From assembly GCA_904418845.1 (NCBI GenBank), contig CAJFQC010000016.1:1-51435 (forward strand): a stretch of 51,435 nucleotides of DNA, in the 5' to 3' direction. Shown here piece by piece: positions 28,590 through 38,101 of the stretch (positions within the stretch are counted from its first letter, which is position 1; every line of letters starts with the position of its first letter). The stretch comes from an uncultured Ruminococcus sp. (GTDB lineage: Bacteria > Bacillota > Clostridia > Lachnospirales > Lachnospiraceae). The notes under the pieces were generated by a model. That model saw nothing but the letters and a program-made list of their open reading frames with translations. It was not told the origin of the DNA and did no database searches. The translations under genes were made by a program, and so were the position numbers.

Positions 28590-28889
28590 TCAGGCAAATG
28601 TAAGAACCTTGTCAAATCCTGTCATGGAAAATACCTCCATTACCTGAGGATGTACCTTTGTCAGAACCGTCTGGCTATCGCGCGCCTGCGCAGTCTTCGC
28701 TCCGACTAACAGCGCTCTTAATCCTGCGCTTGATATATAATCTACTCCTTCAAGATCAATCTCTATGAATCTGCTCTTTTGAAAAGCAGTCAACACCTGC
28801 TGCTGGAACATCATACTTGTATTCGTATCAATGCGCCCCTCTGCCCGCAGTATGATTTTTTCTTCTGTACGCTGTTCTTTGATCTCCAT
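28590..28889 (-). CDS. STAS-domain anti-anti-sigma factor (SpoIIAA/RsbV-like)
   Basis: A 99-aa single STAS domain: EGRIDTNTS (12-25 region), FIEIDLEGVDYISSAGLRAL with the phosphorylatable serine (Ser54), then KVHPQVMEVFSMTGFDKVL. In partner switching the unphosphorylated form binds an RsbW-type kinase and frees a sigma factor or other target. It sits in the middle of the injection-system operon between the gpI-like and cap genes, with AAGGAGG before the ATG. The phosphatase/kinase encoded at the end of the operon is the obvious partner. No sigma factor lies in the operon. Confidence 0.92.
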   Translation of the reverse strand: MEIKEQRTEEKIILRAEGRIDTNTSMMFQQQVLTAFQKSRFIEIDLEGVDYISSAGLRALLVGAKTAQARDSQTVLTKVHPQVMEVFSMTGFDKVLTFA

Positions 28890-28928
28890 TTTCCCAACCT
28901 CCTTGTTTTATATATAAGCTGAATCTTT

Positions 28929-29936
28929 CTACCCAATCACGCATGTATCGGTCGAACAGTCCCGGTCCAGCGCTACCCTGTCCGGACATGCCAACGCTGC
29001 ATTGCCGTCTGTAAAGCAATAACTGTCCAGAGATTCCTCCTCCTGATAAAAAAGCACATTTAAACGGATATGTATTGGCTTAAACTGGAGAAGGAAGAAC
29101 AACAGCTTCAGTTCCTCATCCTCCGTCAGCTTTCTCTCAAGCAAAAGTACGATCTCCTTGCTGCTGCTTTCGATAATAAGAGGCGTCTCCCCTGCCAGCA
29201 TACGTGTAAGTTCCCGCATGACAAAACGTGTCCCCTTCATTTTCACATAACAGTGCAGATTGGCTGTGATTTCCCTCATCTGGCTTATCGTCAGCAGTCC
29301 GTCCCCCAGATCGATTCCGAACCAGCCCGCTATCCTCGTCAATTCTTCCGGACCAGCCCTGACTAAGTCCACTCTGTCCCTGAGTAGCTCTGCCTGTTCT
29401 TTAAAGTCGGAACAAACTGTGGAAAATACAGATATAAACCTGTGAAAAACGCCTCCCTTTTCCTGATAGATCTGCGGAAATGCATTCATAAAATCATCTC
29501 CCGGACAGAACACACGTATTCTGTCAATCCTTCCGTCTTTTTGAAGCCCTGTATCCGCCACCTCTATCATCAGCCACAAATATCTGCCCTTAAGCCCATA
29601 GAGCAAAAGATTTTTTTTCATCTCAAGCGGTCCTTTGCCGTGTTCGGCAAAAAACGACGCCCGCTTTCCATACGCTGTTGTGTCATTCAGCAGAATGTGT
29701 TTCGGAACCTCTTTTTCTTCTGACACCGCCGCATAGATCAACAGTCTGCTGCCGCGGGGAAGCTCCGTCTCAATATTAAGCCGCCCCCATTCCTCCTGTT
29801 TTCTCCCATATAGCGGCGGCAGGCAGATATAATGGCGCTGTCCGGCTGTCATTCTCACTGTGCCGTCGTCCGCCGCCGACATTCCCACCATAAATGCCCT
29901 GGCAAGACGGCTTTTCCGAATTGTATAACACTTCAT
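28929..29936 (-). CDS. Phage tail protein gpI-like baseplate component
   Basis: A 335-aa protein. The C-terminal half has the phage tail protein domain seen in P2 gpI-like and CIS baseplate proteins: FPQIYQEKGGVFHRFISVFS, LRDRVDLVRAGPEELTRIAGWFGID and YVKMKGTRFVMRELTRMLAGE. The N-terminal 150 residues are beta-rich, with RLNIETELPRGSRLLIYAAVS. It would attach to the periphery of the baseplate, where fibres dock in phages. ATG 29936 has GAGGTG six bases upstream; the gene starts 10 nt after or within the stop of its neighbour. Confidence 0.8.
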   Translation of the reverse strand: MKCYTIRKSRLARAFMVGMSAADDGTVRMTAGQRHYICLPPLYGRKQEEWGRLNIETELPRGSRLLIYAAVSEEKEVPKHILLNDTTAYGKRASFFAEHGKGPLEMKKNLLLYGLKGRYLWLMIEVADTGLQKDGRIDRIRVFCPGDDFMNAFPQIYQEKGGVFHRFISVFSTVCSDFKEQAELLRDRVDLVRAGPEELTRIAGWFGIDLGDGLLTISQMREITANLHCYVKMKGTRFVMRELTRMLAGETPLIIESSSKEIVLLLERKLTEDEELKLLFFLLQFKPIHIRLNVLFYQEEESLDSYCFTDGNAALACPDRVALDRDCSTDTCVIG

Positions 29937-29946
29937 AAAGAGCACC

Positions 29947-31878
29947 TCATAATATCCTGTTCTTTTTCAGTTCCAGTCTGATATCCCCTGCATAGCACAA
30001 TCCATCCTCCGGTATCGTTATCTCTTCTCTTTGGGCGGCATTTACCTCCACAGACTCCCCTCCCGCTGTAATATAGATTGCTTCCACTGTTTCGACACAG
30101 GCCAGGCACATAAGCTGTTGTTTCAGCTTCCTTGCAGAAACTGTGCTGCCGAAGGCATGCCGCCCTGTAACGTGCTCCAGTTCTCTTCGTATCACCTGCT
30201 CGATCTCATCCCGGCACTGCGAGTACTGCAGCTTCACCGTGATATCTGCACAGACATCGACCGGGATATATCGGGCTCCCCGTACAGTAAGGCGGGTGCC
30301 CATCAGCCTTCTCTCGTCAAGCCACGCTCTGACTGTATCCCTGTATAATGGCGACAAGTTCGGAAGCCTCTTGTCACTGTAAGGTTTTATACACACACAT
30401 ACGGAACCATCCGCCTCCCGGAACGCATTTGCTTTCTGGATCGACAGCCCCGGCGTCTCAAGCGCGGCCCTTTTATAATCCTCGGCAGTGACAAGAACTC
30501 CCGTGCTGTCCATCTCTTTGTGCAGACGCGCCGCCATGCTGTTTTCATCCTCTCTGTCCCTGCCGCCAAAAGCGGCTGCCGGGTTAATATACTCCATCTG
30601 TCCGTCGCTTATAAAAATATTGCCGGAACATACATTTCCATCTGCGCCGTCGAATATCGCCCATCCGCTTAAGGACACTCTTCCTCCTTCAAAATCACCT
30701 GCATCTGATATGACGATCGCATGTTTTCCTCTGTCATATTTATAGAGAACTGCCCCCTCTGTTTTATCATCCGGTCGGAAGAAACAGCGTTTATTCTCTC
30801 CATCTTTCACAGTTTCGACCATGATCTCTACAGCCTCCGGCACCGGCTCTCCTTCAATCCCCACGGGAAATTCCTGATAATCATAGCCGGCAAGTACGCC
30901 GAGAATACTGTGCACTGCCGCGTCCTCGCTGACATAGATGGTATTTTTTTCAGAAGAGCCGCCCAAAGACACAATTTTGGTATCCCTGTTGCGCACACGG
31001 AACAAAGGCCCGTAAACCGCGCGAAGGTACGGAACATGGTCGTACTGCTGTGTCTTGAGCGTACATTTTAATATCCATATCCTGCGGTCCTCAAAGCGCT
31101 GCCTCTCATGCGCTTTTGCGCCCAACCGAAGTTCGATCTCCCCGCTTTTTAAGAATGCTCCGGTCTTATCTCCCACCCAAGCCTTGCAGTATCCGCTGTC
31201 CGTACTGTAGCTCCACTCTATCCGCGCAAAATCAGGCAGTATATCCTCCGGAGCCTCTGCGCGGGGAAACCGTTCGTCCATCTCCACATAGAGAAAAAAC
31301 GTTCCTTCCGGCAGGGCACAGGGACCGTCAAAAAGCATATACAGGGAATCCCCTTCGCACGGATCTTCCCCAAACACAGGCTCTGTCTTTCCGAAGCTGC
31401 CGCCAGGATTTGTTCCTCCGTCTGCTCCTAAACCGCCAGTAGCGCACCACACTCTCTTTCTCTCTCCGTCGGCCCTTTCTATCCAGAGTTCCGTCAGACG
31501 TGCAGTAGATACGTCTGTTTCCTTTTCTGACTCAAAGCAATAGTCTCCGAGACAGAATTTCTGATACCTGCGGATATGCTGGAAACCTCCCTCCGTCTCA
31601 CAGGACTTCCTCTCCCTGGCATACAGCAGCATTTCCGCCTGCGCCGCTGTTCTTTTCTGTATTCCGAAAAGGGCCGCCAGATGTTCTTTCGCTCTTTCGG
31701 GAACCGTTCCGTACTCTTCATATAAAAGAAGTACAAAGGCGGTCAGGTTTTCAAGTATTGTGATGCCGGGATCGGAGGGAAGGCGATTGGTCCATCCCGG
31801 CGCATACGTGTCCAGCCTGTCAAGAGCAAAGGAAAGCATCTTTTTATACTGCTCATTCTTCTGATTTTCCTGTGCCAT
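29947..31878 (-). CDS. Baseplate wedge protein, second baseplate-J type (Afp12-like)
   Basis: A 643-aa protein that opens FALDRLDTYAPGWTNRLPSDPGITILENLTAF, the usual start of CIS/phage baseplate J-like wedge proteins. The J core follows (STGVLVTAEDYKRAALETPGL, VCVCIKPYS, RLTVRGARYIPVDVCADI and a RRELEHVTGRHAFGSTV stretch). In T4 terms it corresponds to gp6/gp7-like wedge parts. It starts 26 nt after the 914-aa wedge gene, so the two wedge partners are made together. Confidence 0.85.
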   Translation of the reverse strand: MAQENQKNEQYKKMLSFALDRLDTYAPGWTNRLPSDPGITILENLTAFVLLLYEEYGTVPERAKEHLAALFGIQKRTAAQAEMLLYARERKSCETEGGFQHIRRYQKFCLGDYCFESEKETDVSTARLTELWIERADGERKRVWCATGGLGADGGTNPGGSFGKTEPVFGEDPCEGDSLYMLFDGPCALPEGTFFLYVEMDERFPRAEAPEDILPDFARIEWSYSTDSGYCKAWVGDKTGAFLKSGEIELRLGAKAHERQRFEDRRIWILKCTLKTQQYDHVPYLRAVYGPLFRVRNRDTKIVSLGGSSEKNTIYVSEDAAVHSILGVLAGYDYQEFPVGIEGEPVPEAVEIMVETVKDGENKRCFFRPDDKTEGAVLYKYDRGKHAIVISDAGDFEGGRVSLSGWAIFDGADGNVCSGNIFISDGQMEYINPAAAFGGRDREDENSMAARLHKEMDSTGVLVTAEDYKRAALETPGLSIQKANAFREADGSVCVCIKPYSDKRLPNLSPLYRDTVRAWLDERRLMGTRLTVRGARYIPVDVCADITVKLQYSQCRDEIEQVIRRELEHVTGRHAFGSTVSARKLKQQLMCLACVETVEAIYITAGGESVEVNAAQREEITIPEDGLCYAGDIRLELKKNRIL

Positions 31879-31904
31879 TTCTGTCGTCTCCTGTCCTCTT
31901 TTTT

Positions 31905-34649
31905 CTACTGTTCTTCATCCGGGCTGTCTGCCTCGGCAACACTTATCGTATGTTCTCCTTCTGAGCACACTGCGTCCCACAGTTTTATTCCGTCTTTAAG
32001 CTCTTGCACCCTGTATCCGTTTCCGTCAGCATAAGACAGGAATGCGCAGAACCTTAATACCCGAATCTCGCTTGTCATATTATTTAAAGCTTCTCCCAGT
32101 TCTCTGATATTGGGCAGACGCCCGATACGGCGCAGTTTCTTCTGCTGTTCTGAAAAATATCGTGCAAGCCTGAACCGCAGTTCCTCTTTTGCCCTGGTCT
32201 CACTGCCGGATGAGGCGGTGGCCCACACCGACACAGATACTGTTACATGTAAAACGCTTTTTACCTCTGCTTTCCGAAAGATGCCCGCTTCAGGCAGAAA
32301 ACCCGACAAACAGGCGCTGAGGCTTCCCATCAGTTCCGAAATCTCCTGTCCTGACGCAGTCCTCACCGCCACAACAAGACGACTGTCCTTTGTATCACAC
32401 CGCACTGCCGCCTCTGCCACATCCGGTGAGAATCCCTCTGCCACTCTCCTGATATCCTGCTCCGTCAACATATTTCCCAAGGTACACAGCCAGTTCTCTC
32501 CCTGTTCTGTCCTGCTGCTTTTTTCCGCGCAGCCCATGCCGCCAAATCCGCATACAGGATGATGCACCCTCCTTAAATACCTGACTTCCCCTTCCGGTTC
32601 TATCCTTGTTTCGGCTTTTATATTGCCCCGCTCCCCGTCACAGCTTAAAGTCCTGAGTTTCCACGACGCGCCCGTCATATTGCCCGGCAGCGCCGCATGT
32701 TTTCCGTCCCCAAAGCAGATTTCTCCGTTCTCCCGGTCAAGGACATAATATCTTCTCTCTCTTCCCCGCACCTTTGCATCTCCGGTTCTGATTTCCGGGA
32801 GTGTCTCAAATCCTTCACACTCCTCCCACAGAACATAACATTTTATAACTTGTCCGTTATTTTCCCGCTCTACTTGAACCCGTTCAGGATATGTTCTCTC
32901 AAGATCATCAATCTCTTCCCTTGTCAGAAGTCCGCTTTCCTCTACCCACACTTCTGTACTCACAATATGTCTGCCCGGTATTTTTACCCTCATTTTGGGG
33001 CCCGCCTGTTCCTGCCTATACTCTTTCCACCCTGACGCGATAAGATTGACAGCTTTTACTGCATTTAAAGCTACGCCTGACAGCACAGGAAAATATGCCT
33101 CTCCCGGGTTTTCGTCCGTAAGACAGAGCCAGAAGCATCTTTTCCCTGCTATTTTCGACATACAGGCGTCGCCGGGAACCGTAAAACTTATCATCCCGCT
33201 TTGCTCAAGTCCATTCGTAGAATCCTCCACTGTATTTCCATTCACCTCAAGGCTCTTCATTCCCATCTCAGAAGAATAAAGAAATTTCAGCTTTCTGCCG
33301 CGGCTGTTTCCCGGCGTACGAACCGTCAGATACATTCCTGCCCGTCCGGGCGTCAACGTCCTGTCAAAACCAAATAAAACCGACTCTCCCTTCCACGGAA
33401 ATTCCCCGGACAATGTCTCCCCGCGAGCCACAGGCATAACGTCTGCTCCTGTGCGCCTGTATACACGATCCGGCTTTATTCCTTCTCTTCCGTATGAATA
33501 GAAAAATCTCATATCAGACACGACCGGATAATGATGGATTGCATCGGGCATATAGGAGTGCCGCGCACGCACAATGCACAGCCTTATGCACCGAAGCTCT
33601 CTTCCCGCGATCATCTGCGGCACCCAGTCCTCAGGGCAGCGAAAGCGCCATCTGCACATTTTCTTTTCTCCCGTGCAGACAGTGTCCGAAAAAATATCTG
33701 CCCCCTCCAGCGGAAGCTTCCGGTAGCCTTTTCCGTTAAAATAGGTAATATCCACTTGCTGCGGAAATACTTCGTACCTCTTTGCCGCTCTGTCTTTCTG
33801 ACGCCTCATGACAGGCTTAAGTTCAGCCTCCGTCTCTTTTTCTGCATGATCTTTGATCCTCCATTCAAGTTCAAAGCTGCACGTGATCTGCGCCCCGGCT
33901 TTCGCAAACACCTGATTATGCCCGATATAACATTCTTTATACGGCAATATTTCCTGTCCGAACAATTCCGCCTGCTCTCTGTCCGTCTCACGCTCCCCGC
34001 AGCAGATCATCTCCGGCGCAGCCGCCCATCCAAACGCACGGATATGCGCCCCGGCCAGGAAGAAAACCGACTGCCTTCTCCTGTTTTGCTCCATGTACTG
34101 CTGCGGGCTTCGGAGCACGAACCGCCCTTCAGGGAGCAGCGGATGTTCAATACCGATCTCTTCCAGATATACATTTTCTCCTGAGGGGTCAAAGAGACGC
34201 GCCTGCCCTTTATGCAGGTTTTCCGTCTGTGATATGATCTTTCTTTCTTTTGCGCTGACAGTAAATAGCTCTGCCAGGCAGGCCGGGCTTGCAGTTATAT
34301 CGTATTCTGTCTCAAACACGACCGGCTCCTCTCCGCCGTCGTCCGCTGCAAACCGGGTGCCTTTTGGGATTTCCGCCATCCGCTCTGTCTCAAAGGCAAT
34401 GATGGTACGGGCCGGAGATGGCAGGAGGGGAGGAAGCCCCATCATGGTAATAAGCTCCTCATGGCAGCACTCCAGAATATTGTCCGTGTATCGTTTCAAC
34501 TCTTCCATCTGTTCCGCAAAAAGAAAGGCGATTTCTGTTCCAATGTCAGGCTCAGACTGCCGTGGTCTCCACTCGGGCAAATATTCATCCGCAACTGTGA
34601 GAACTTTTTCCAGAACACTTTCTTCTCCACTATATAAGGAACTCTGCAT
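31905..34649 (-). CDS. Baseplate wedge protein, large baseplate-J type (Afp11-like)
   Basis: A 914-aa protein, the largest in the cluster. N-terminal block: YLPEWRPRQSEPDIGTEIAFLFAEQMEELKRYTDNI, then LLPSPARTIIAFE and IPKGTRFAAD. A baseplate-J-like region with REYYVLDRENGEICFGDGKHAALPG-type sequence (residues about 640-665) is followed by helical and strand elements typical of Afp11/Pvc11. It forms the six-fold wedge ring with the next gene product. Its start overlaps the gp25 gene by 20 nt. Confidence 0.87.
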   Translation of the reverse strand: MQSSLYSGEESVLEKVLTVADEYLPEWRPRQSEPDIGTEIAFLFAEQMEELKRYTDNILECCHEELITMMGLPPLLPSPARTIIAFETERMAEIPKGTRFAADDGGEEPVVFETEYDITASPACLAELFTVSAKERKIISQTENLHKGQARLFDPSGENVYLEEIGIEHPLLPEGRFVLRSPQQYMEQNRRRQSVFFLAGAHIRAFGWAAAPEMICCGERETDREQAELFGQEILPYKECYIGHNQVFAKAGAQITCSFELEWRIKDHAEKETEAELKPVMRRQKDRAAKRYEVFPQQVDITYFNGKGYRKLPLEGADIFSDTVCTGEKKMCRWRFRCPEDWVPQMIAGRELRCIRLCIVRARHSYMPDAIHHYPVVSDMRFFYSYGREGIKPDRVYRRTGADVMPVARGETLSGEFPWKGESVLFGFDRTLTPGRAGMYLTVRTPGNSRGRKLKFLYSSEMGMKSLEVNGNTVEDSTNGLEQSGMISFTVPGDACMSKIAGKRCFWLCLTDENPGEAYFPVLSGVALNAVKAVNLIASGWKEYRQEQAGPKMRVKIPGRHIVSTEVWVEESGLLTREEIDDLERTYPERVQVERENNGQVIKCYVLWEECEGFETLPEIRTGDAKVRGRERRYYVLDRENGEICFGDGKHAALPGNMTGASWKLRTLSCDGERGNIKAETRIEPEGEVRYLRRVHHPVCGFGGMGCAEKSSRTEQGENWLCTLGNMLTEQDIRRVAEGFSPDVAEAAVRCDTKDSRLVVAVRTASGQEISELMGSLSACLSGFLPEAGIFRKAEVKSVLHVTVSVSVWATASSGSETRAKEELRFRLARYFSEQQKKLRRIGRLPNIRELGEALNNMTSEIRVLRFCAFLSYADGNGYRVQELKDGIKLWDAVCSEGEHTISVAEADSPDEEQ

Positions 34650-34995
34650 TGTCCTTCTCCCCTCCCTTCACCGTATACTGAAGATATACCTTCATCCGGT
34701 CACTGCCCTTATCTATCTCAATACGTACTTCCGCGTCCCGCACACGGGGCTCCTGTGAAAGTACCGCTTCCGTAAGACTGCGCTCCATCATACGCAGCTC
34801 TGTTACAGATGGCTCGGTGAAAGTCCACGACTGGATACTGCTGCCAAATTCCGGTCTTGTGAACCGCTCCGACTTCTGGGTCATAACAATTAGATAGATT
34901 GATTCTTTTATATTCTGTATTCCCTCTGACATAATAAATCTTCCGTTTGCAGGATTAATTTCCAGTGGAAATTTCATGCCTCTTATGCCGTCCAT
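34630..34995 (-). CDS. gp25-like baseplate wedge protein (Afp9-like)
   Basis: A 121-aa protein of the gp25/lysozyme-like wedge family: FPLEINPANGRFIMSEG, IKESIYLIVMTQKSERFTRPEFGSSIQSW and RDAEVRIEIDKGSDRMKVYLQY. The EPR-type loop seen in T6SS TssE/T4 gp25 reads QEPRVRD here. It initiates sheath assembly on the baseplate. ATG 34995, with GGAGG six bases upstream, is chosen over 35019. Confidence 0.9.
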   Translation of the reverse strand: MDGIRGMKFPLEINPANGRFIMSEGIQNIKESIYLIVMTQKSERFTRPEFGSSIQSWTFTEPSVTELRMMERSLTEAVLSQEPRVRDAEVRIEIDKGSDRMKVYLQYTVKGGEKDNAEFLI

Positions 34996-35022
34996 TCCTG
35001 TCCTCCTTCTCCGAAACATCCA

Positions 35023-35826
35023 CTATCCAAGCTTTACCGGACTCCCTGAAAGCGCCGCTATACCGCTGCTTGAAAGTTTTATCGCAGAGGTTCCTTCCGC
35101 GCTCACCTGCTGTCCTGAGAGTTTTGCCGTGCCATCCGTTGTAAATTCATAAGATCTGCCTGCCTTGATCTGCACTTTATCTGCTTCCACTACCACTGTC
35201 CCGGTCTCGCCGTTCATAGTAATGCTCACAGAATCCCCGACCAATAATGTCATCTTTTTTCCTGCTGCCATCTTCATCTCGCCGTCACTGTAGTTCATCT
35301 CCACGCTGCACCCTGAATCTTTATCGGCAATGGATATCTTCCTTTCCTCATTGTCCAGGATGATCCGGCATGTATCCCCGGATGTGGATATTTTTATACT
35401 GTCTTTTTCTGAGCCGTCCTTGTGGTCTGTAAACACCACACTGTTTCCGTTTTTTGTTATAATTTTCTTGGTCTGATTATGCTCGTCCGCTGTTTCCTGA
35501 ACTGTTTTATCCCCTTCCCGGGGCAGCGAACCTATAATGTAAGGCTTTTTTATACTGCCCTGCTCGAATGCCAGGAGCACCTGATCGTCTTTTTCCGGCA
35601 GGAACCAGCATCCCCATTCTTTTCCGCCATAGGGAACAGCGACTTTAGCCCAGTCCAGTATATTAGACGCCTCATCCCGGACGGGTATCTTCACCCTGAG
35701 TCTGCCGGGCATATCTTTGCTGTAATTCTCTGTCACGATCCCCACCGCCACACCGGTCATCCTGTTATCCCCGGGCGGCGTGATCTCCTTTTCCGATGTA
35801 GTATCCATAAAATTTAAAATACCCAT
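35023..35826 (-). CDS. Central spike protein (gpV / VgrG C-terminal-like)
   Basis: A 267-aa protein. The N-terminal OB-fold module reads TGVAVGIVTENYSKDMPGRLRVKIPV, then WAKVAVPYGG and GCWFLPEKDDQVLLAFEQG..KKPYIIGSL, as in VgrG and phage gpV. From about residue 115 on it is built from short repeated strands (DSIKISTSGDTCRIILDNEERKISIAD...), which suggests a beta-helical needle. In Afp8/Pvc8 this part is fused to the hub; here hub and spike are separate genes with a 21-nt gap. The PAAR-like tip is encoded at 42972. Confidence 0.87.
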   Translation of the reverse strand: MGILNFMDTTSEKEITPPGDNRMTGVAVGIVTENYSKDMPGRLRVKIPVRDEASNILDWAKVAVPYGGKEWGCWFLPEKDDQVLLAFEQGSIKKPYIIGSLPREGDKTVQETADEHNQTKKIITKNGNSVVFTDHKDGSEKDSIKISTSGDTCRIILDNEERKISIADKDSGCSVEMNYSDGEMKMAAGKKMTLLVGDSVSITMNGETGTVVVEADKVQIKAGRSYEFTTDGTAKLSGQQVSAEGTSAIKLSSSGIAALSGSPVKLG

Positions 35827-35847
35827 ATGCTCATCCCACCTTTACCG

Positions 35848-36975
35848 CTATCGAACCGACGCCGCATATCCTTCCAGTCTGGTGATATACCCCTGCTCTC
35901 CGGACAGGATGTGACTGGTTTCTGTCACATAGTATAAGTTATCCGCTCCTTTCCCGTATCCCGAGATAATGATAAAATTCCCCGGACAAAGGACGGGAAG
36001 TCCAATACAGTCACATCGGAGAGTTCCGAACCGACGCTCCTGCCGGTCTGCCAATGCTTCTGCCAGCTCCGCAGCTTCCTCCTTCGACCGGATGACGGCG
36101 TCCGTGTATACTTGCTTTACGCCGTCTGTGACTGTATCTGCAAGTCCGCCGTAGGACAGCTTTTGCCTGGAACTCCTGTTTGCAAAGACAAGTTCACCTT
36201 TTCCGTCGTTCATTCCGCGCACTTCAATCTCCTTTGCCAGTCCTCTGATATCATAAGAGATATCGGCTGAGATCACACCTCTTCCGGGTCCTAATTCAAG
36301 AAGCTCTTTTGCCCCCTCCCTCGCTTTTCTGAAGACAAGTGTCCCCGTCTCTGTAAAAAACTCATAGCCAAACCGTTTTGCCGCTCCCGCAATAAATGTA
36401 AAATCACTCTCAGAAACCTGTTCTAAATGTATGTCTTCCTTGTTTTCTTTCTTGTCTGGAGTGTCTGCCACCTGTATGCGGTCCGCTACGCCTTTTTTAA
36501 AAAGCTCTCTGTATCCCGCCCCGTTTACAAGCTCCTTCACAGCATCCCCGTATGTTCCTGCGCGCAGTTGGCGGCTGTATCTGCCGGACATCATCGCCCC
36601 TTTTGCATCCACTGCCGTAACCTCCACACATGGAATTTCTTCCTCCTCAGCTTCAAAGCGTACCCTCGCGATAAACCCGCGGAATACTTCTGTCAGATTT
36701 TCCCCATATCCTACCTCCACCGAAACATAAGACCCCAGAAAAATATATGGCTTCATCTCCTCGAACAGATAAGACCCATCCTTATCATCTACACAATGAT
36801 AGATCCGCCACAACGCCTGGGATGCCCCGCAACCGGAAGTCAGCTCGATCTCAGCTTCTCCGATGATAAGTTCCGGGGCACTCTCGGACATGTCCCTGCC
36901 CTCTACCGTCACCTTGAGGGCGGGATGTTCAAAGCCTCCATACGTATTTTTCAGACTTTCATAGTTATATTTCAT
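35848..36975 (-). CDS. Baseplate hub protein (gpD / VgrG N-terminal-like)
   Basis: A 375-aa protein of the phage late-control D/VgrG hub fold: HPALKVTVEGRDMS, FEEMKPYIFLGSYVSVEVGYG, TEVFRGFIARV and SDFTFIAGAAKRFGYEFFTETGTLVFRKA, ending RFGTLRCDCIGLPVLCPGNFIIISGYG. It lacks the OB-fold and needle, which the next gene supplies. GGAGGG lies seven bases before the ATG. It forms the trimeric adaptor between tube and spike. Confidence 0.88.
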   Translation of the reverse strand: MKYNYESLKNTYGGFEHPALKVTVEGRDMSESAPELIIGEAEIELTSGCGASQALWRIYHCVDDKDGSYLFEEMKPYIFLGSYVSVEVGYGENLTEVFRGFIARVRFEAEEEEIPCVEVTAVDAKGAMMSGRYSRQLRAGTYGDAVKELVNGAGYRELFKKGVADRIQVADTPDKKENKEDIHLEQVSESDFTFIAGAAKRFGYEFFTETGTLVFRKAREGAKELLELGPGRGVISADISYDIRGLAKEIEVRGMNDGKGELVFANRSSRQKLSYGGLADTVTDGVKQVYTDAVIRSKEEAAELAEALADRQERRFGTLRCDCIGLPVLCPGNFIIISGYGKGADNLYYVTETSHILSGEQGYITRLEGYAASVR

Positions 36976-37033
36976 TTACAGCCCTCCACCGCAGCACGAT
37001 TTTTTGTTTAAAATCTGCTGTTTTTAACAGCTC

Positions 37034-38095
37034 TCACATGATCATCAGCCTCAGAGTCATATTCACTTTTGCGCGTATGGGATTACCAAACAGGTCGAAC
37101 ATCGTACATCTTCCGGTCATGCTCTCCACTCTTCCCGGAAAGCAGAAATCTCCCCACGCAAACAGAACCTGCCTTTTTTTTTCGGATGCGAGCATTCCCA
37201 AAAAACCTAACACTGTTTTCTGCGTTTCCGCCCCTTCCAGGAAAAGTTCCAGGGAAAAGCTCTGTTCTCCCGGAAAGACTGACTGACTCAGTGATTCGGC
37301 AGTGTTTTTGTCTGTTCCGTTCTGATACTCTCTGCGCGTTGATTCCGCCTTCACAAAGAAGGCTGCCGGATTATACTGCACTTCAAACAATTCAATCCCT
37401 TCTGACATAATGCCTGTACCGCTGTTTTTAAGCGCCGCCGCAGCATTTATTAAAATGTCTGTGGTCTCCTGTTCCTTTCTGTCCTTCACAACCGCGAGAA
37501 GCGCCTTCCCCGCACTTCTTCTCCGCCCTTTGTTTTGACTCCCGAAAAGGCTGTCATAATACTTCCCCATCAGTTCTTCCACTTTTTGTTTATCATTTAG
37601 ATAAATCGTCAGTTCCACATTCGCCCGTAGTATTTTCCCCTCCGGGCTGAACATAGTATACTCTGCACTGAGTCCTTCCAGTATTCCTGGAAATATAAAC
37701 TCTCCCCATAAAAAAGCTGATTTTATATCCCCGCAGTTTTTTTCCGCCTCAGCGAACAGCTCCCGGACTGTCTTATGCACATCGCATGCGCTGCCCTCCC
37801 TTTCTTCCATTCCCGCGTCAAAGATCAGCTTTACACTCATGCGGATTCCCGGCACAGATTCCCAGGTACACGCCGGATTCTCCTTCCCCGGCTGAAAATC
37901 CTTTTTCTTCTTTTTGCCTGTCTGTCCCGCGCTGAAAGAAAGCTCTGCCGGGTTAAACTGTACCTGAAACACAGCGGCGTTTTTTTCTTCACCAAACTGC
38001 AGATACGCTTTTGCAGGCGCTATGCCCGTCTGTCCTGTTCCGGCCGTCTGTGCCGCGCGGCCTGATTGCTGTGTATTTTCTGTGCGTACTGCCAT
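37034..38095 (-). CDS. CIS tube-adaptor protein (Afp7-like) with two copies of its core domain
   Basis: A 353-aa protein with two copies of the Afp7/Pvc7 N-terminal domain. Copy 1 (about 28-175): FQVQFNPAELSF ... FLWGEFIFPGILEGLSAEYTMFSPEGK. Copy 2 (about 230-353): FEVQYNPAAFFV ... FAWGDFCFPGRVESMTGRCTMFDLFGN. In common eCIS the single domain is followed by a LysM motif; no LysM is recognisable here and copy 2 takes its place. It joins hub and tube. The ATG follows the upstream stop by six bases. Confidence 0.82.
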   Translation of the reverse strand: MAVRTENTQQSGRAAQTAGTGQTGIAPAKAYLQFGEEKNAAVFQVQFNPAELSFSAGQTGKKKKKDFQPGKENPACTWESVPGIRMSVKLIFDAGMEEREGSACDVHKTVRELFAEAEKNCGDIKSAFLWGEFIFPGILEGLSAEYTMFSPEGKILRANVELTIYLNDKQKVEELMGKYYDSLFGSQNKGRRRSAGKALLAVVKDRKEQETTDILINAAAALKNSGTGIMSEGIELFEVQYNPAAFFVKAESTRREYQNGTDKNTAESLSQSVFPGEQSFSLELFLEGAETQKTVLGFLGMLASEKKRQVLFAWGDFCFPGRVESMTGRCTMFDLFGNPIRAKVNMTLRLMIM

Positions 38096-38101
38096 CTCCG
38101 C

